A DNA stretch of 30,785 nt from a virus. The notes beneath the pieces were generated by a model. That model saw nothing but the letters and a program-made list of their open reading frames with translations. It did no database searches and was not told where the DNA came from. Below, piece by piece: positions 22,140 through 29,635 of the stretch. The stretch is taken from positions 1 to 30,785 of IMG/VR virus record IMGVR_UViG_3300020472_000113. One strand, 5' to 3'. Made by a program: the position numbers and the translations under genes. Within the stretch, counting starts at the first letter, position 1, and each line of letters starts with the position of its first letter.

Positions 22140-22570
22140 TGGATAGTGGTGACTCTTTGAATTATTGTCTGATTCGTCATACCTGGTCCTTGATATGATT
22201 GACTGAATTGAAATGCTTGGCCAGGTTCGTGAATTGTGAAATTGTTTGTTGCAGAGAAGTCTAAGTTGTCGAACGAACTTGTAACCGTCCCTGTTATCGT
22301 GTTCTCCCCTGTTGTCCCAGGAGTGATCGTTACGGTTGATGTATTCACTGGTGGATTTAGAGCGGCTCCGTTGTTTTCTATGCCTACTCCTGTTACTGCG
22401 TATTCCCATCCTGTACGGTAATCAATTGAATTAATGGTCTCTGTTACGGTGCTCTCAGTTTCCGTATGGCTCGTCATCGAGCCCTGTTGGAAGTTCGGGA
22501 CCACTGGGACCGCAAGGGATCTCAGTGGAATTCCTAACATGCAGAATAGTAATATACCTATTCGTTTCAT
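22103..22570 (-). CDS. Secreted Thr/Ser-rich beta protein with signal peptide
   Basis: 155 residues. M-K-R-I-G-I-L-L-F-C-M-L-G-I-P-L-R-S-L-A is a signal peptide, with cleavage likely before V-P. The mature part is full of Thr, Ser, Asn and Val in alternating strands (T-V-T-I-T-P-G-T-T, T-I-T-G-T-V-T-S-S-F), like surface or fibre beta proteins. It lies 13 bases after the upstream minus-strand gene, and its 3' end overlaps the signal peptide of the next frame. A separate 22409 start on another frame over it is rejected. No family recognised. Confidence 0.75.
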   Translation of the reverse strand: MKRIGILLFCMLGIPLRSLAVPVVPNFQQGSMTSHTETESTVTETINSIDYRTGWEYAVTGVGIENNGAALNPPVNTSTVTITPGTTGENTITGTVTSSFDNLDFSATNNFTIHEPGQAFQFSQSYQGPGMTNQTIIQRVTTIQSVTDTTSTFTQ

Positions 22571-22583
22571 CTTATATAGCCGT

Positions 22584-23117
22584 TTATCGGATCGTTAATT
22601 CTGATACAAATTGCGACGTAGCTGTAGTTCCAGCCCCACCAGCATGGACACCACTAAATGCGTGAGCACTAGTGACGCTACCTGCTAAGAGATCATCTTC
22701 GTCACCAGCAGCAACACTATACTGATTAGAGTATCCAGTAACAGCACCTGTAGCAGGAGCAGTAGTTACTATCGCATCACCTGTAGTCAGAGCATTTGTG
22801 TAGCTGAATGCATTTCCAGCCACCGTTTGAGTAGCATCTGGCACAGTAAATGTAGCAACACCTGCGTTGGACATAGCAGATATACCACCTAGACTTGCAC
22901 CAGCAGATCCACCAGAAGGTGTTACTGTTGTGGTAACGTTGTTACCTGAAATACTGAAGGTATTACCTGCCCTAGTTACAGAAGTATGGGCAGCATTCAC
23001 TTCGAGTGCCACGCTACTACTCATACGATGATGGAGATCAGCTTTGACAGGACTCACGGCAGCAGATGTCAATCCAAGAATAATAATAGGGAGTATTTTT
23101 TTCATCTTTATAGACAT
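22584..23117 (-). CDS. Secreted Gly/Ala/Thr/Ser-rich protein with signal peptide
   Basis: 177 residues. The signal peptide K-K-I-L-P-I-I-I-L-G-L-T-S-A-A-V-S-P-V-K-A precedes D-L-H-H-R. The rest is low-complexity beta-prone sequence (N-N-V-T-T-T-V-T-P-S-G-G-S-A-G-A-S) with an acidic patch D-E-D-D. AGG five bases before the ATG at 23117 favours that start; the ATG at 23105 is the alternative. It is the first gene of the only minus-strand group in the window and faces hsp20 across a 145-base gap. Composition suggests an extracellular or virion-surface role; that is inference. Confidence 0.75.
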   Translation of the reverse strand: MSIKMKKILPIIILGLTSAAVSPVKADLHHRMSSSVALEVNAAHTSVTRAGNTFSISGNNVTTTVTPSGGSAGASLGGISAMSNAGVATFTVPDATQTVAGNAFSYTNALTTGDAIVTTAPATGAVTGYSNQYSVAAGDEDDLLAGSVTSAHAFSGVHAGGAGTTATSQFVSELTIR

Positions 23118-23262
23118 TTTTACCTACATCTATATAGGTTCGCTTAACTCTACAAATCATGTTCGGGGTGTACCATTTGCTGAAACCCTAGTCTATGGTT
23201 AAATAGTAGTGTCGCCGTAAGGGACACCAAAACATAAACTCGCTTTTAAAGGAGCTACTATC
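23118..23262. promoter_or_regulatory. Divergent intergenic region with late-like box, hairpin and strong ribosome site
   Basis: This gap separates the minus-strand secretory genes from hsp20. On the plus strand, GTTAAATA (23198-23205) resembles a T4 late element, and a 5-bp hairpin GTGTC/GACAC (23209-23213, 23223-23227) with a 9-base loop follows, then AAAGGAG before the hsp20 ATG. If transcription starts near 23211 the hairpin lies in the hsp20 leader. No clear promoter is seen for the minus-strand genes. Confidence 0.4.
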
Positions 23263-23694
23263 ATGACAGGATTACAAAGGTATCGTGCTGCTGATTTACC
23301 AGAGCTGTTCGATAAGATCACTAAGCAAAGTATTGGGATGGATGACTATCTCAATCAATTCTTTAACGTCCAAACACCATCCAATTATCCCCCATATAAT
23401 TTGGTTCAGTTAAATAATCATGAATCAAGATTGGAGATTGCGCTTGCGGGGTTTAAGAAAGATGAAGTTAAAGTCTATACAGAGTTTGGAAAACTATTTG
23501 TCGAAGGCATCAAAGAAGATACAGAGACAAATGCAGAGTATCAGCACAGGGGACTTGCACAACGTCCCTTCACACGTGCTTGGACGCTCTCCGAGGATTG
23601 CGAAGTACGATCGGTCGTATTTGAAGATGGACTCCTCACAGTCGAACTAAGTAAAATAGTTCCTGAGCACCATGCACGTAAAGAATACCTCTAA
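23263..23694 (+). CDS. hsp20: Small heat-shock protein Hsp20
   Basis: 143 residues, usual for small heat-shock proteins. The alpha-crystallin domain runs from about 42 to 135: Y-N-L-V-Q-L near 45, L-E-I-A-L-A-G-F-K-K-D-E-V-K-V-Y near 56, L-F-V-E-G near 76, then R-P-F-T-R-A-W-T-L near 100 and F-E-D-G-L-L-T-V-E-L near 120. Hsp20 proteins form oligomers that hold unfolding proteins without ATP. Cyanophages of this group commonly carry one, perhaps to help virion or photosystem protein folding. A strong ribosome site AAAGGAG precedes the ATG. Confidence 0.93.
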   Translation: MTGLQRYRAADLPELFDKITKQSIGMDDYLNQFFNVQTPSNYPPYNLVQLNNHESRLEIALAGFKKDEVKVYTEFGKLFVEGIKEDTETNAEYQHRGLAQRPFTRAWTLSEDCEVRSVVFEDGLLTVELSKIVPEHHARKEYL

Positions 23695-23702
23695 ATAGGG
23701 GT

Positions 23703-24332
23703 ATGGAATTAGATTATGAACCAAACTATTGGTATGACTTGTTCAGTTGGAGAGAACTAGAACGACTCATTAACATAAGACCACTCATGTCAACAGACAG
23801 GGTGGTCCCTCTCTCTAAGAAATCTGTCTCTTGGGACAACAATACATGGGTTACTAACCCAAACTGCTTTCCTTCTCATATCATCAAGGAATTGATTGAG
23901 GAGGATGTTTTGTATATAAAGGAAATGTCTCATGCTACCAAGAATATTAATCAACTTGCAGGTGAGATAGAAAAGGAGTATGGGTATCACACTGATGCTC
24001 ATATTTTTATTTGTAAGAATCCTAGTGCACCTCATCCTTTAGGTGCTCATATGGATGATAACGATAATGTTATTGTTCAGTGTGAGGGTGAAACCAATTG
24101 GAAGGTATGGGACAAGGTTCCATTCATACCTGATGACAGAAAGCAATGGGTCAATATGGATCTAGATAAGCCACCTGCATTAGATGTAACACTACTACCA
24201 GGTGATGCTGTTTGGATACCTAAATTTCATCCTCATCTAGCAACTTCTGTAACAGAGAGACTATCAGTCAGTTTCCCTAGCAGAGGTGAGAAAACCGATA
24301 AATTCATAGAACGGGAATGGGTTATAGTATAG
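23703..24332 (+). CDS. JmjC/cupin-like Fe(II) oxygenase
   Basis: 209 residues. The N-terminal part is W-Y-D-L-F-S-W-R-E-L-E-R-L. The iron motif H116-x-D118 lies in P-L-G-A-H-M-D-D, followed by E-T-N-W-K-V-W-D near 130, a common cupin_4/JmjC strand, then L-L-P-G-D-A-V-W-I-P near 164 and F-H-P-H-L-A near 175 with the distal His, and R-L-S-V-S-F. Relatives hydroxylate ribosomal proteins or other macromolecules; the phage substrate is unknown. The start is 8 bases after hsp20. A CTAAATA at 23691-23697 is too close to act as its promoter. Confidence 0.8.
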   Translation: MELDYEPNYWYDLFSWRELERLINIRPLMSTDRVVPLSKKSVSWDNNTWVTNPNCFPSHIIKELIEEDVLYIKEMSHATKNINQLAGEIEKEYGYHTDAHIFICKNPSAPHPLGAHMDDNDNVIVQCEGETNWKVWDKVPFIPDDRKQWVNMDLDKPPALDVTLLPGDAVWIPKFHPHLATSVTERLSVSFPSRGEKTDKFIEREWVIV

Positions 24333-24354
24333 ATAGTTTACTTGCATATCCAGA

Positions 24355-24555
24355 GTGAAGTTTGAAGATTATTACAAAGAATTTTGTGAGGTCTTTGGTC
24401 ATCCCTTATGGATGATACCAATGATGTGTATAGGGTTGTTTCTTATGATAGAGGTGATGCATGTTAATGAGCATCGTAACATGGAGACAGGTGATGCTCA
24501 TGGGTATTGTGGACGAAAAGAATGGGTCAAGAAATTACAAGAAGATTATTATTGA
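24355..24555 (+). CDS. 66-residue single-pass membrane protein (GTG start)
   Basis: A GTG start gives V/M-K-F-E-D-Y-Y-K-E-F-C; a hydrophobic helix W-M-I-P-M-M-C-I-G-L-F-L-M-I-E-V-M lies at about 19-35, followed by a His/Glu-rich tail. No strong ribosome site is seen, so a start at an internal ATG is possible. The gene ends 20 bases before an intrinsic terminator. Function unknown. Confidence 0.5.
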   Translation: MKFEDYYKEFCEVFGHPLWMIPMMCIGLFLMIEVMHVNEHRNMETGDAHGYCGRKEWVKKLQEDYY

Positions 24556-24574
24556 CCTATATAAAACACAACCG

Positions 24575-24598
24575 AAGAGACCCCAAGGGTCTCTTTTT
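24575..24598 (+). terminator. Intrinsic transcription terminator
   Basis: A perfect 8-bp stem AGAGACCC (24576-24583) and GGGTCTCT (24587-24594) with a 3-base loop is followed by TTTT. It closes the hsp20-oxygenase run and separates it from the gp43 operon, whose first gene starts at 24612. Confidence 0.85.
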
Positions 24599-24611
24599 AT
24601 TTGGAGGGAAC

Positions 24612-24842
24612 ATGAATGTCTATTTGAATTTAAAACCGAATAACTATAATGGCGATGCTGATTTATTAACATTAGATTTGCCACATAACTTGATAGATGA
24701 TATAATGAAGTACGTTAGACCCATTGCTGAGGAGAATAATATCTCTGAGCATAAGGTTCTAAAGGACATCTTAAAACAATCCATTTACGAAATCGACAGG
24801 AGGGAAAATGAGCGTAAGAATCGTAAGAACAAGAAACGGTGA
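24612..24842 (+). CDS. 76-residue basic-tailed protein, unknown
   Basis: ATG 24612 follows GGAGGGAAC; an earlier frame start at 24507 runs through the terminator and is rejected. The sequence has L-T-L-D-L-P-H-N-L-I-D-D-I, then A-E-E-N-N-I-S-E-H-K-V-L-K-D-I-L-K-Q-S, and a very basic end N-E-R-K-N-R-K-N-K-K-R. The strand-helix-helix order resembles ribbon-helix-helix DNA-binding proteins, but this is only an impression. It is the first gene after the terminator and overlaps the next by 35 bases. Confidence 0.7.
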   Translation: MNVYLNLKPNNYNGDADLLTLDLPHNLIDDIMKYVRPIAEENNISEHKVLKDILKQSIYEIDRRENERKNRKNKKR

Positions 24843-25293
24843 AGATGTCATCTGCGATCTGTATGAAGTAACTTCAAAGGAGAAGCCTGATGATCCAGTT
24901 GCTTTTCAAATGAGGAATCCTTACAACGTATGGTTAGAAGGTGTAGATGAACCGAGAGTTCTTATCGAAACTGATAGTGAACCAGAAGTTCAGAAACTTC
25001 CCGATCCTGAAATCCATTTCAGACCTTGGGCACCGTTATCAGTTGATAAAAAGATCATGTTAAAAATGGATGAAGTCGTATCTGCATACGAGACTTATCC
25101 AGAGGTCATTAAAAAGTACAATCACTTAGTGGAGGCTGACAATGGAAGAGGAGATGGTTCAGGAAGTAGTGGACAGTCCACTGCAGGAGGAGATGATGCA
25201 ACAACAGATCCGAGTGATCTTATTGAAGCAAAGGAAGGAATACCTGTTGGGGAAGGTGACGGAGCTGGACGAGGAGCCAAGCCTGTTAATTGA
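24808..25293 (+). CDS. Small beta-rich protein, LSm/SH3-like pattern (copy B)
   Basis: 161 residues with AGGAGGG just before the ATG. Core (1-110): V-R-I-V-R-T-R-N-G-E-D-V-I-C-D-L-Y-E-V, M-R-N-P-Y-N-V-W-L near 36, F-R-P-W-A-P-L-S near 71, D-E-V-V-S-A-Y near 88 and a Y-N-H-L-V end. This repeats the order of landmarks in the protein at 4043-4483 (N-G-E-x-V, P-x-x-V, W-x-x-L-S, V-S). The last 50 residues are Gly/Ser/Asp low complexity, coded by bases that also encode the next gene in another frame. Function unknown; it precedes the DNA polymerase. Confidence 0.75.
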   Translation: MSVRIVRTRNGEDVICDLYEVTSKEKPDDPVAFQMRNPYNVWLEGVDEPRVLIETDSEPEVQKLPDPEIHFRPWAPLSVDKKIMLKMDEVVSAYETYPEVIKKYNHLVEADNGRGDGSGSSGQSTAGGDDATTDPSDLIEAKEGIPVGEGDGAGRGAKPVN

Positions 25294-25453
25294 AGGGTGT
25301 TATGAAATTGGAGAAGAGGATGGTAAACCTTCTCTTATACCATTTCCTGCCTTTAGTTCCCAACGTGACATGTTCTTGACTTCTGATGTAGTTTTGAGTA
25401 TACTGGAGCCTAGTCCCCAAGTAGTTCAACTCTACAGAGCAGCGAATGAGTAA
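25142..25453 (+). CDS. Small beta-rich protein, LSm/SH3-like pattern (copy C)
   Basis: 103 residues. An acidic Glu/Gln helix (1-20) leads to I-R-V-I-L-L-K-Q-R-K-E-Y-L-L-G-K-V-T-E-L, then S-L-L-I-E-G-C-Y-E-I, L-I-P-F-P-A-F-S near 65, S-D-V-V-L-S-I near 80 and Q-L-Y-R-A. These landmarks parallel the copies at 4043 and 24808. It overlaps copy B by 152 bases in a different frame and gp43 by 8 bases. An internal ATG pair near residue 18 is an alternative start that would shorten the overlap. Confidence 0.7.
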   Translation: MEEEMVQEVVDSPLQEEMMQQQIRVILLKQRKEYLLGKVTELDEEPSLLIEGCYEIGEEDGKPSLIPFPAFSSQRDMFLTSDVVLSILEPSPQVVQLYRAANE

Positions 25454-27926
25454 GTTCTATACGAACATCCAATTAGCAGGGGATACGATTCTCTATAGAG
25501 GATATGAGAATGGACAAGCAGTTCAATTCCGTTCTCAGTTTTCCCCTACATTATATGTCCTAGCAAAGGACAAACAGAAATTTACAACACTTGATGGGAG
25601 ATGGGTATCTCCTGTTAATTTTTCAGCACCGAAAGAAGCAAGAGAGTTTATTAAGCAGTATGACGGTGTAGAAGGATTTGAAGTTCATGGGTATGAGCGT
25701 TTTGTATATCAATACATCCGTGAACAGTTTCCAACTGAGGTTGATTATAATATTAATCAGATGAGAATATTCGCATTGGACATTGAGGTTCAGTGTGAGA
25801 ATGGATTCCCTGATGTAGAAGCAGCAGCAGAAGAGATGCTATCGATTACCATTAAGGATATGGTAACGAAGAAGTTTTATGTCTGGGCAGTTAGAGATTT
25901 TGAAACAGAGCATAAGAAGTTTGTTTTTGATACTGAAAGGGAGATGCTACAACACTTCCTATCGTGGTGGGCACAGCATACTCCAGATATCCTTACAGGA
26001 TGGAATGTTAACCTGTATGACGTACCATATATTTGCCGTCGAGTTCATAGGATGCTTGGTAGTAAATGGATGCGTTCTCTATCACCTTGGAATAGAACTA
26101 ATGAGAGAGAAGTCTTTGTCCAAGGACGTAAGAACTATGCTTATGATGTCAGTGGAGTAAATATATTAGACTATCTCGATCTATATCGTAAGTTTACATA
26201 CACTAATCAAGAGTCATATAGACTTGATCATATTGCTTTTGTCGAACTAGGTCAGCGTAAGTTAGACCATAGTGAGTATGAGAATTTTAAAGATTTCTAT
26301 ACCTCTGATTGGCAGAAGTTTATTGAATACAACATCCAAGACGTTGAGTTGATTGACCGTCTTGAGGATAAGATGAAATTGCTTGACTTAGCAATTACTA
26401 TGTCTTATGATGCTAAGGTAAACTTTGAAGATGTATATTCTCAAGTCCGAATGTGGGACACGATGATATATAATTATCTTACTGATCGTAAGGTCGTTGT
26501 TCCCCCTAAGAAGGGAGCACGCAAAGATGAAAAATACGCAGGTGCTTATGTCAAGGAACCGAAACCAGGATGCTATGATTGGGTTGTCTCTTTTGACCTC
26601 AATAGCCTTTATCCTCATCTTATTATGCAGTACAATATCTCCCCAGAAACCCTCTGGGAGACTAGACATTCCAGCGCGAGCGTTGAACGGATTCTAAATC
26701 AAGAGATAACTATTGATGAGGATGTATGTGTATGTGCAAACGGTGCCCAATATCGTAAGGATATACATGGGTTCCTTCCAGAAATAATGCAAAAGATCTA
26801 TGATGAACGAAAAATTTATAAGGGTAAAATGCTTAAAGCCCAAAGGGATAATGAAGCTAACCCAAGTGCAAAACTCGAAAAGGATATTAGTAAATTCAAC
26901 AATATCCAGATGGCAAGGAAGATTCAACTCAACTCTGCCTATGGTGCCATTGGAAACCAATACTTTAGATACTATAACCTAGCAAACGCAGAGGCAATTA
27001 CTCTGTCAGGTCAGGTATCTATCCGTTGGATTGAACAACGGATGAATGAATACTTAAACAAAATTCTTAAAACGGAAGGTGAAGATTATGTTATTGCTAG
27101 TGACACCGATAGTATTTACTTGCATCTTGGTCCTCTGGTACAAAGTGTATACAAGGGGAGAGAGGTATCTAATGAGAACATCGTTTCTTTCCTCGATAAG
27201 GTGTGTGATATGGAACTGGAAAAATATATTTCTAGTTCTTATGAAACGTTGGCCAAGTATGTCAACGCTTACGAACAAAAAATGTTCATGAAGAGAGAGA
27301 CCATTGCTAACAAAGGGATCTGGACTGCTAAAAAACGATACATTCTAAATGCATGGGACATAGAAGGGGTCAGATTCGCAGATCCAAAGCTAAAAATTAT
27401 GGGTATTGAGGCAGTTAAATCCTCTACACCAGGTGCTTGTAGAGATAAAATTAAGGAATGTCTCAAAGTTATTATGAATGAAGGTGAAGAAGAAGCACAA
27501 AAGTTCATTGCAGACTTCAAAGATCAGTTCTCACAGTTACCTGTTGAGGACATATCATTTCCGAGAGGATGCAATGGGATAAATAAGTGGGCGAATCCGT
27601 CCAGTATATACGGCAAGGGCACACCCATTCATGTCCGTGGTAGTCTCTTGTACAATCACTATAATAAGAAGAATAAACTTACACACAAGTATCCATTGAT
27701 TCAAGATGGTGAAAAGATAAAGTTTGTTTATTTGAAAACTCCCAACAAGATTGGAGAGAATGTAATTTCATTTCTAAACACTTTCCCAAAGGAATTTGGG
27801 CTTGACAAACATGTGGATTATGACTTACAATTCCAGAAGAGTTTTCTTGATCCTATTAAAGTGATTATGGATACTATTGGATGGAAGCCAGAAAAAATTG
27901 CAAGTCTGGAGTTCCTATTTGGATGA
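25446..27926 (+). CDS. 43: Family B DNA polymerase gp43
   Basis: 826 residues, somewhat below T4 gp43 (898). Exonuclease motif I is F-A-L-D-I-E with D112 and E114; Exo II is near G-W-N-V-N-L-Y-D, and Y-N-I-Q-D is Exo III. Polymerase motif A D-L-N-S-L-Y-P has D384, motif B is K-I-Q-L-N-S-A-Y-G near 491, and motif C D-T-D-S is at 553-556. K-K-R-Y follows near 631. The C-terminus S-L-E-F-L-F-G is a typical clamp-binding tail for gp45. Both proofreading and synthesis residues are intact. The frame is continuous, with no intein or split. Confidence 0.97.
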   Translation: MSKFYTNIQLAGDTILYRGYENGQAVQFRSQFSPTLYVLAKDKQKFTTLDGRWVSPVNFSAPKEAREFIKQYDGVEGFEVHGYERFVYQYIREQFPTEVDYNINQMRIFALDIEVQCENGFPDVEAAAEEMLSITIKDMVTKKFYVWAVRDFETEHKKFVFDTEREMLQHFLSWWAQHTPDILTGWNVNLYDVPYICRRVHRMLGSKWMRSLSPWNRTNEREVFVQGRKNYAYDVSGVNILDYLDLYRKFTYTNQESYRLDHIAFVELGQRKLDHSEYENFKDFYTSDWQKFIEYNIQDVELIDRLEDKMKLLDLAITMSYDAKVNFEDVYSQVRMWDTMIYNYLTDRKVVVPPKKGARKDEKYAGAYVKEPKPGCYDWVVSFDLNSLYPHLIMQYNISPETLWETRHSSASVERILNQEITIDEDVCVCANGAQYRKDIHGFLPEIMQKIYDERKIYKGKMLKAQRDNEANPSAKLEKDISKFNNIQMARKIQLNSAYGAIGNQYFRYYNLANAEAITLSGQVSIRWIEQRMNEYLNKILKTEGEDYVIASDTDSIYLHLGPLVQSVYKGREVSNENIVSFLDKVCDMELEKYISSSYETLAKYVNAYEQKMFMKRETIANKGIWTAKKRYILNAWDIEGVRFADPKLKIMGIEAVKSSTPGACRDKIKECLKVIMNEGEEEAQKFIADFKDQFSQLPVEDISFPRGCNGINKWANPSSIYGKGTPIHVRGSLLYNHYNKKNKLTHKYPLIQDGEKIKFVYLKTPNKIGENVISFLNTFPKEFGLDKHVDYDLQFQKSFLDPIKVIMDTIGWKPEKIASLEFLFG

Positions 27927-28075
27927 CAACATACATCGTAGAATACAAGAAAGCCTTTGGTGCTGGACAATATCCAGACGAGAAGGAATTCTTTGACAAA
28001 ACCGAAGCTGAATGGTTTGAAAAAGCCATGAAGCGTTCCAATTACATTACTCGAATGATTAAAAAATCACCATGA
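27923..28075 (+). CDS. 50-residue hypothetical protein between gp43 and uvsX
   Basis: Starts [12 protein letters not shown] by ATGA overlap with gp43 and ends with ATGA overlap onto uvsX, so it is coupled on both sides. An upstream frame start at 27881 within gp43 is rejected. It is a small alpha-helical protein rich in Lys, Glu, Phe and Tyr ([13 protein letters not shown]). I do not recognise it. Confidence 0.7.
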   Translation: MTTYIVEYKKAFGAGQYPDEKEFFDKTEAEWFEKAMKRSNYITRMIKKSP

Positions 28076-29079
28076 ATTTTCTACAAGACATCGTAAAGGA
28101 GATTGACAATGAATATGCTTCACTGGTCAGTGATGGAGTGGCAGCTGGTGATACAAGTGGTTTTATCGACACTGGCAGCCATATTTTTAATGCTGTTGTA
28201 TCTGGGTCAATCTATGGAGGCATCCCAGGAAACAAAATCACTGCTCTCGCTGGAGAGTCAAGTACTGGTAAGACTTATTTTTGTCTTGGCGTTGTTCAGC
28301 ATTTCCTTGAGTCTAGCGACGACGCTGGTGTCATCTACTTTGAGTCAGAGTCTGCCCTTTCTAAAGAGTTAATTGAGAGTAGAGGAATTGATTCATCACG
28401 TATGATGATCGTTCCTATTACTACAGTGCAGGAGTTCCGCACCCAAGCTATAAGGATTCTTGATAAATATTTACAACAGTCTGAACGCAAACCTTTAATG
28501 TTTGTATTAGACTCTTTAGGTATGCTTTCAACTACTAAAGAAGTAGAAGATGCAGAGGCAGGTAAAGAGACACGTGATATGACTCGTGCTCAGATTGTCA
28601 AATCAATTTTCAGAGTCCTTACTCTTAAATTAGGTAAGGCAAACGTTCCACTTTTAGTCACCAATCACACCTACGATGTTGTCGGATCTTACATCCCTAC
28701 TAAAGAAATGGGAGGCGGCTCTGGTCTCAAATATGCCGCAAGTACAATCATTTATCTCAGCAAAAAAAAGGAAAAGAGTGAGAAAGAGGTTGTTGGTAAC
28801 CTTATTAAAGCTAAGACAGCTAAGTCAAGACTCACTAAAGAAAATTCCGAAGTAGTAACGAGGTTGTTCTACGATGAAAGAGGACTGGATCCCTATTACG
28901 GACTCCTCGAACTGGGAGAAAAACATGGAGTCTTTAAGAAATCTGGAAACAGAATCCAGATTGGAGAGAAGAATGTATATCCAAAAAATGTTTATGAAAA
29001 TCCTAAAGAGTATTTCACTCCTGAAATAATGCAAGCACTAGATGAATGTGCCGCAAAGGAATTTGGCTATGGTAACTAA
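28072..29079 (+). CDS. uvsX: UvsX RecA-like recombinase
   Basis: 335 residues, below T4 UvsX (391). Walker A GESSTGKT is at 61-68; Walker B L-M-F-V-L-D-S has D147; T-N-H-T-Y near 200 marks the L2-side region; G-G-G-S-G-L-K-Y near 219 is typical of UvsX. It forms filaments on ssDNA for strand exchange, loaded by UvsY. The C-terminus ([11 protein letters not shown]) resembles the family end. It overlaps the next gene by 11 bases. Confidence 0.95.
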   Translation: MNFLQDIVKEIDNEYASLVSDGVAAGDTSGFIDTGSHIFNAVVSGSIYGGIPGNKITALAGESSTGKTYFCLGVVQHFLESSDDAGVIYFESESALSKELIESRGIDSSRMMIVPITTVQEFRTQAIRILDKYLQQSERKPLMFVLDSLGMLSTTKEVEDAEAGKETRDMTRAQIVKSIFRVLTLKLGKANVPLLVTNHTYDVVGSYIPTKEMGGGSGLKYAASTIIYLSKKKEKSEKEVVGNLIKAKTAKSRLTKENSEVVTRLFYDERGLDPYYGLLELGEKHGVFKKSGNRIQIGEKNVYPKNVYENPKEYFTPEIMQALDECAAKEFGYGN

Positions 29080-29635
29080 ACTAACTGATTACATTAAGAC
29101 TTATGATGAACTACTTGATGGAGATTTTTGTGAGACTGTCATTAAGACATTTCATAAATCCAACAGCGTATACATTGATAGAGAACAGCGGCCAACCTTT
29201 AGAGAGTTAAATATATCAGAGAGATATCTTGAGAAAGATGTTAATTGGATGACTATCCAAGCGAGACTGTCTGATATCTTGACTGTTACTGCTAAGAGAT
29301 ATGTTATGGAATTGGGTGTTGGTCCTGATTTCCCTGCTGAGTATGGGTTTGAACAGTTTCGTATGAAACTCTACGAGAATAATGGTAAGGATCAATTTAA
29401 AGATCATGTTGATGTAGGTGATCATGCCTCTGCTAAGAGGTTCCTTGTCATGTTCCTATACTTGAATGACGTTAAGGTCGGTGGAGAGACAAACTTTCCT
29501 AACTTAGACCTAGCAATTACCCCTAAGTGTGGTAGAATACTTATGTTCCCTGCGAATTGGCAGTATAGACACGCTGGATTAGCACCAGTATCGTCTAAGA
29601 AATACATTGTTGGTTCCTATCTACACTACACATGA
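29069..29635 (+). CDS. Prolyl 4-hydroxylase-like 2-oxoglutarate/Fe(II) oxygenase
   Basis: 188 residues from ATG 29069; an ATG at 29042 inside uvsX is rejected. H113-x-D115 lies in F-K-D-H-V-D-V-G, followed by [10 protein letters not shown] near 126 and G-G-E-T-N-F-P near 138, the hallmark of prolyl 4-hydroxylase proteins. Then [10 protein letters not shown] near 152, distal H168 in R-H-A-G, and K177/K178 for 2-oxoglutarate. Viral members hydroxylate proline peptides in some cases; the phage target is unknown. It is coupled to uvsX and to gp41. Confidence 0.9.
   Translation: MVTKLTDYIKTYDELLDGDFCETVIKTFHKSNSVYIDREQRPTFRELNISERYLEKDVNWMTIQARLSDILTVTAKRYVMELGVGPDFPAEYGFEQFRMKLYENNGKDQFKDHVDVGDHASAKRFLVMFLYLNDVKVGGETNFPNLDLAITPKCGRILMFPANWQYRHAGLAPVSSKKYIVGSYLHYT

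Noticed and set aside
22140-22409. N-terminal 90 residues from the ATG at 22409
   Set aside because: Arg/Ser/Asn-rich nonsense-like composition over a gene with a real signal peptide in another frame; the recognisable protein begins at the second signal.
23691-23697. CTAAATA as a late promoter for the 23703 oxygenase
   Set aside because: It overlaps the hsp20 stop and lies only 5 bases before the ATG, so transcripts would start at or after the start codon.
24507-24611. Longer N-terminus for the 24612 gene
   Set aside because: It would read through the terminator hairpin; a strong ribosome site precedes 24612.
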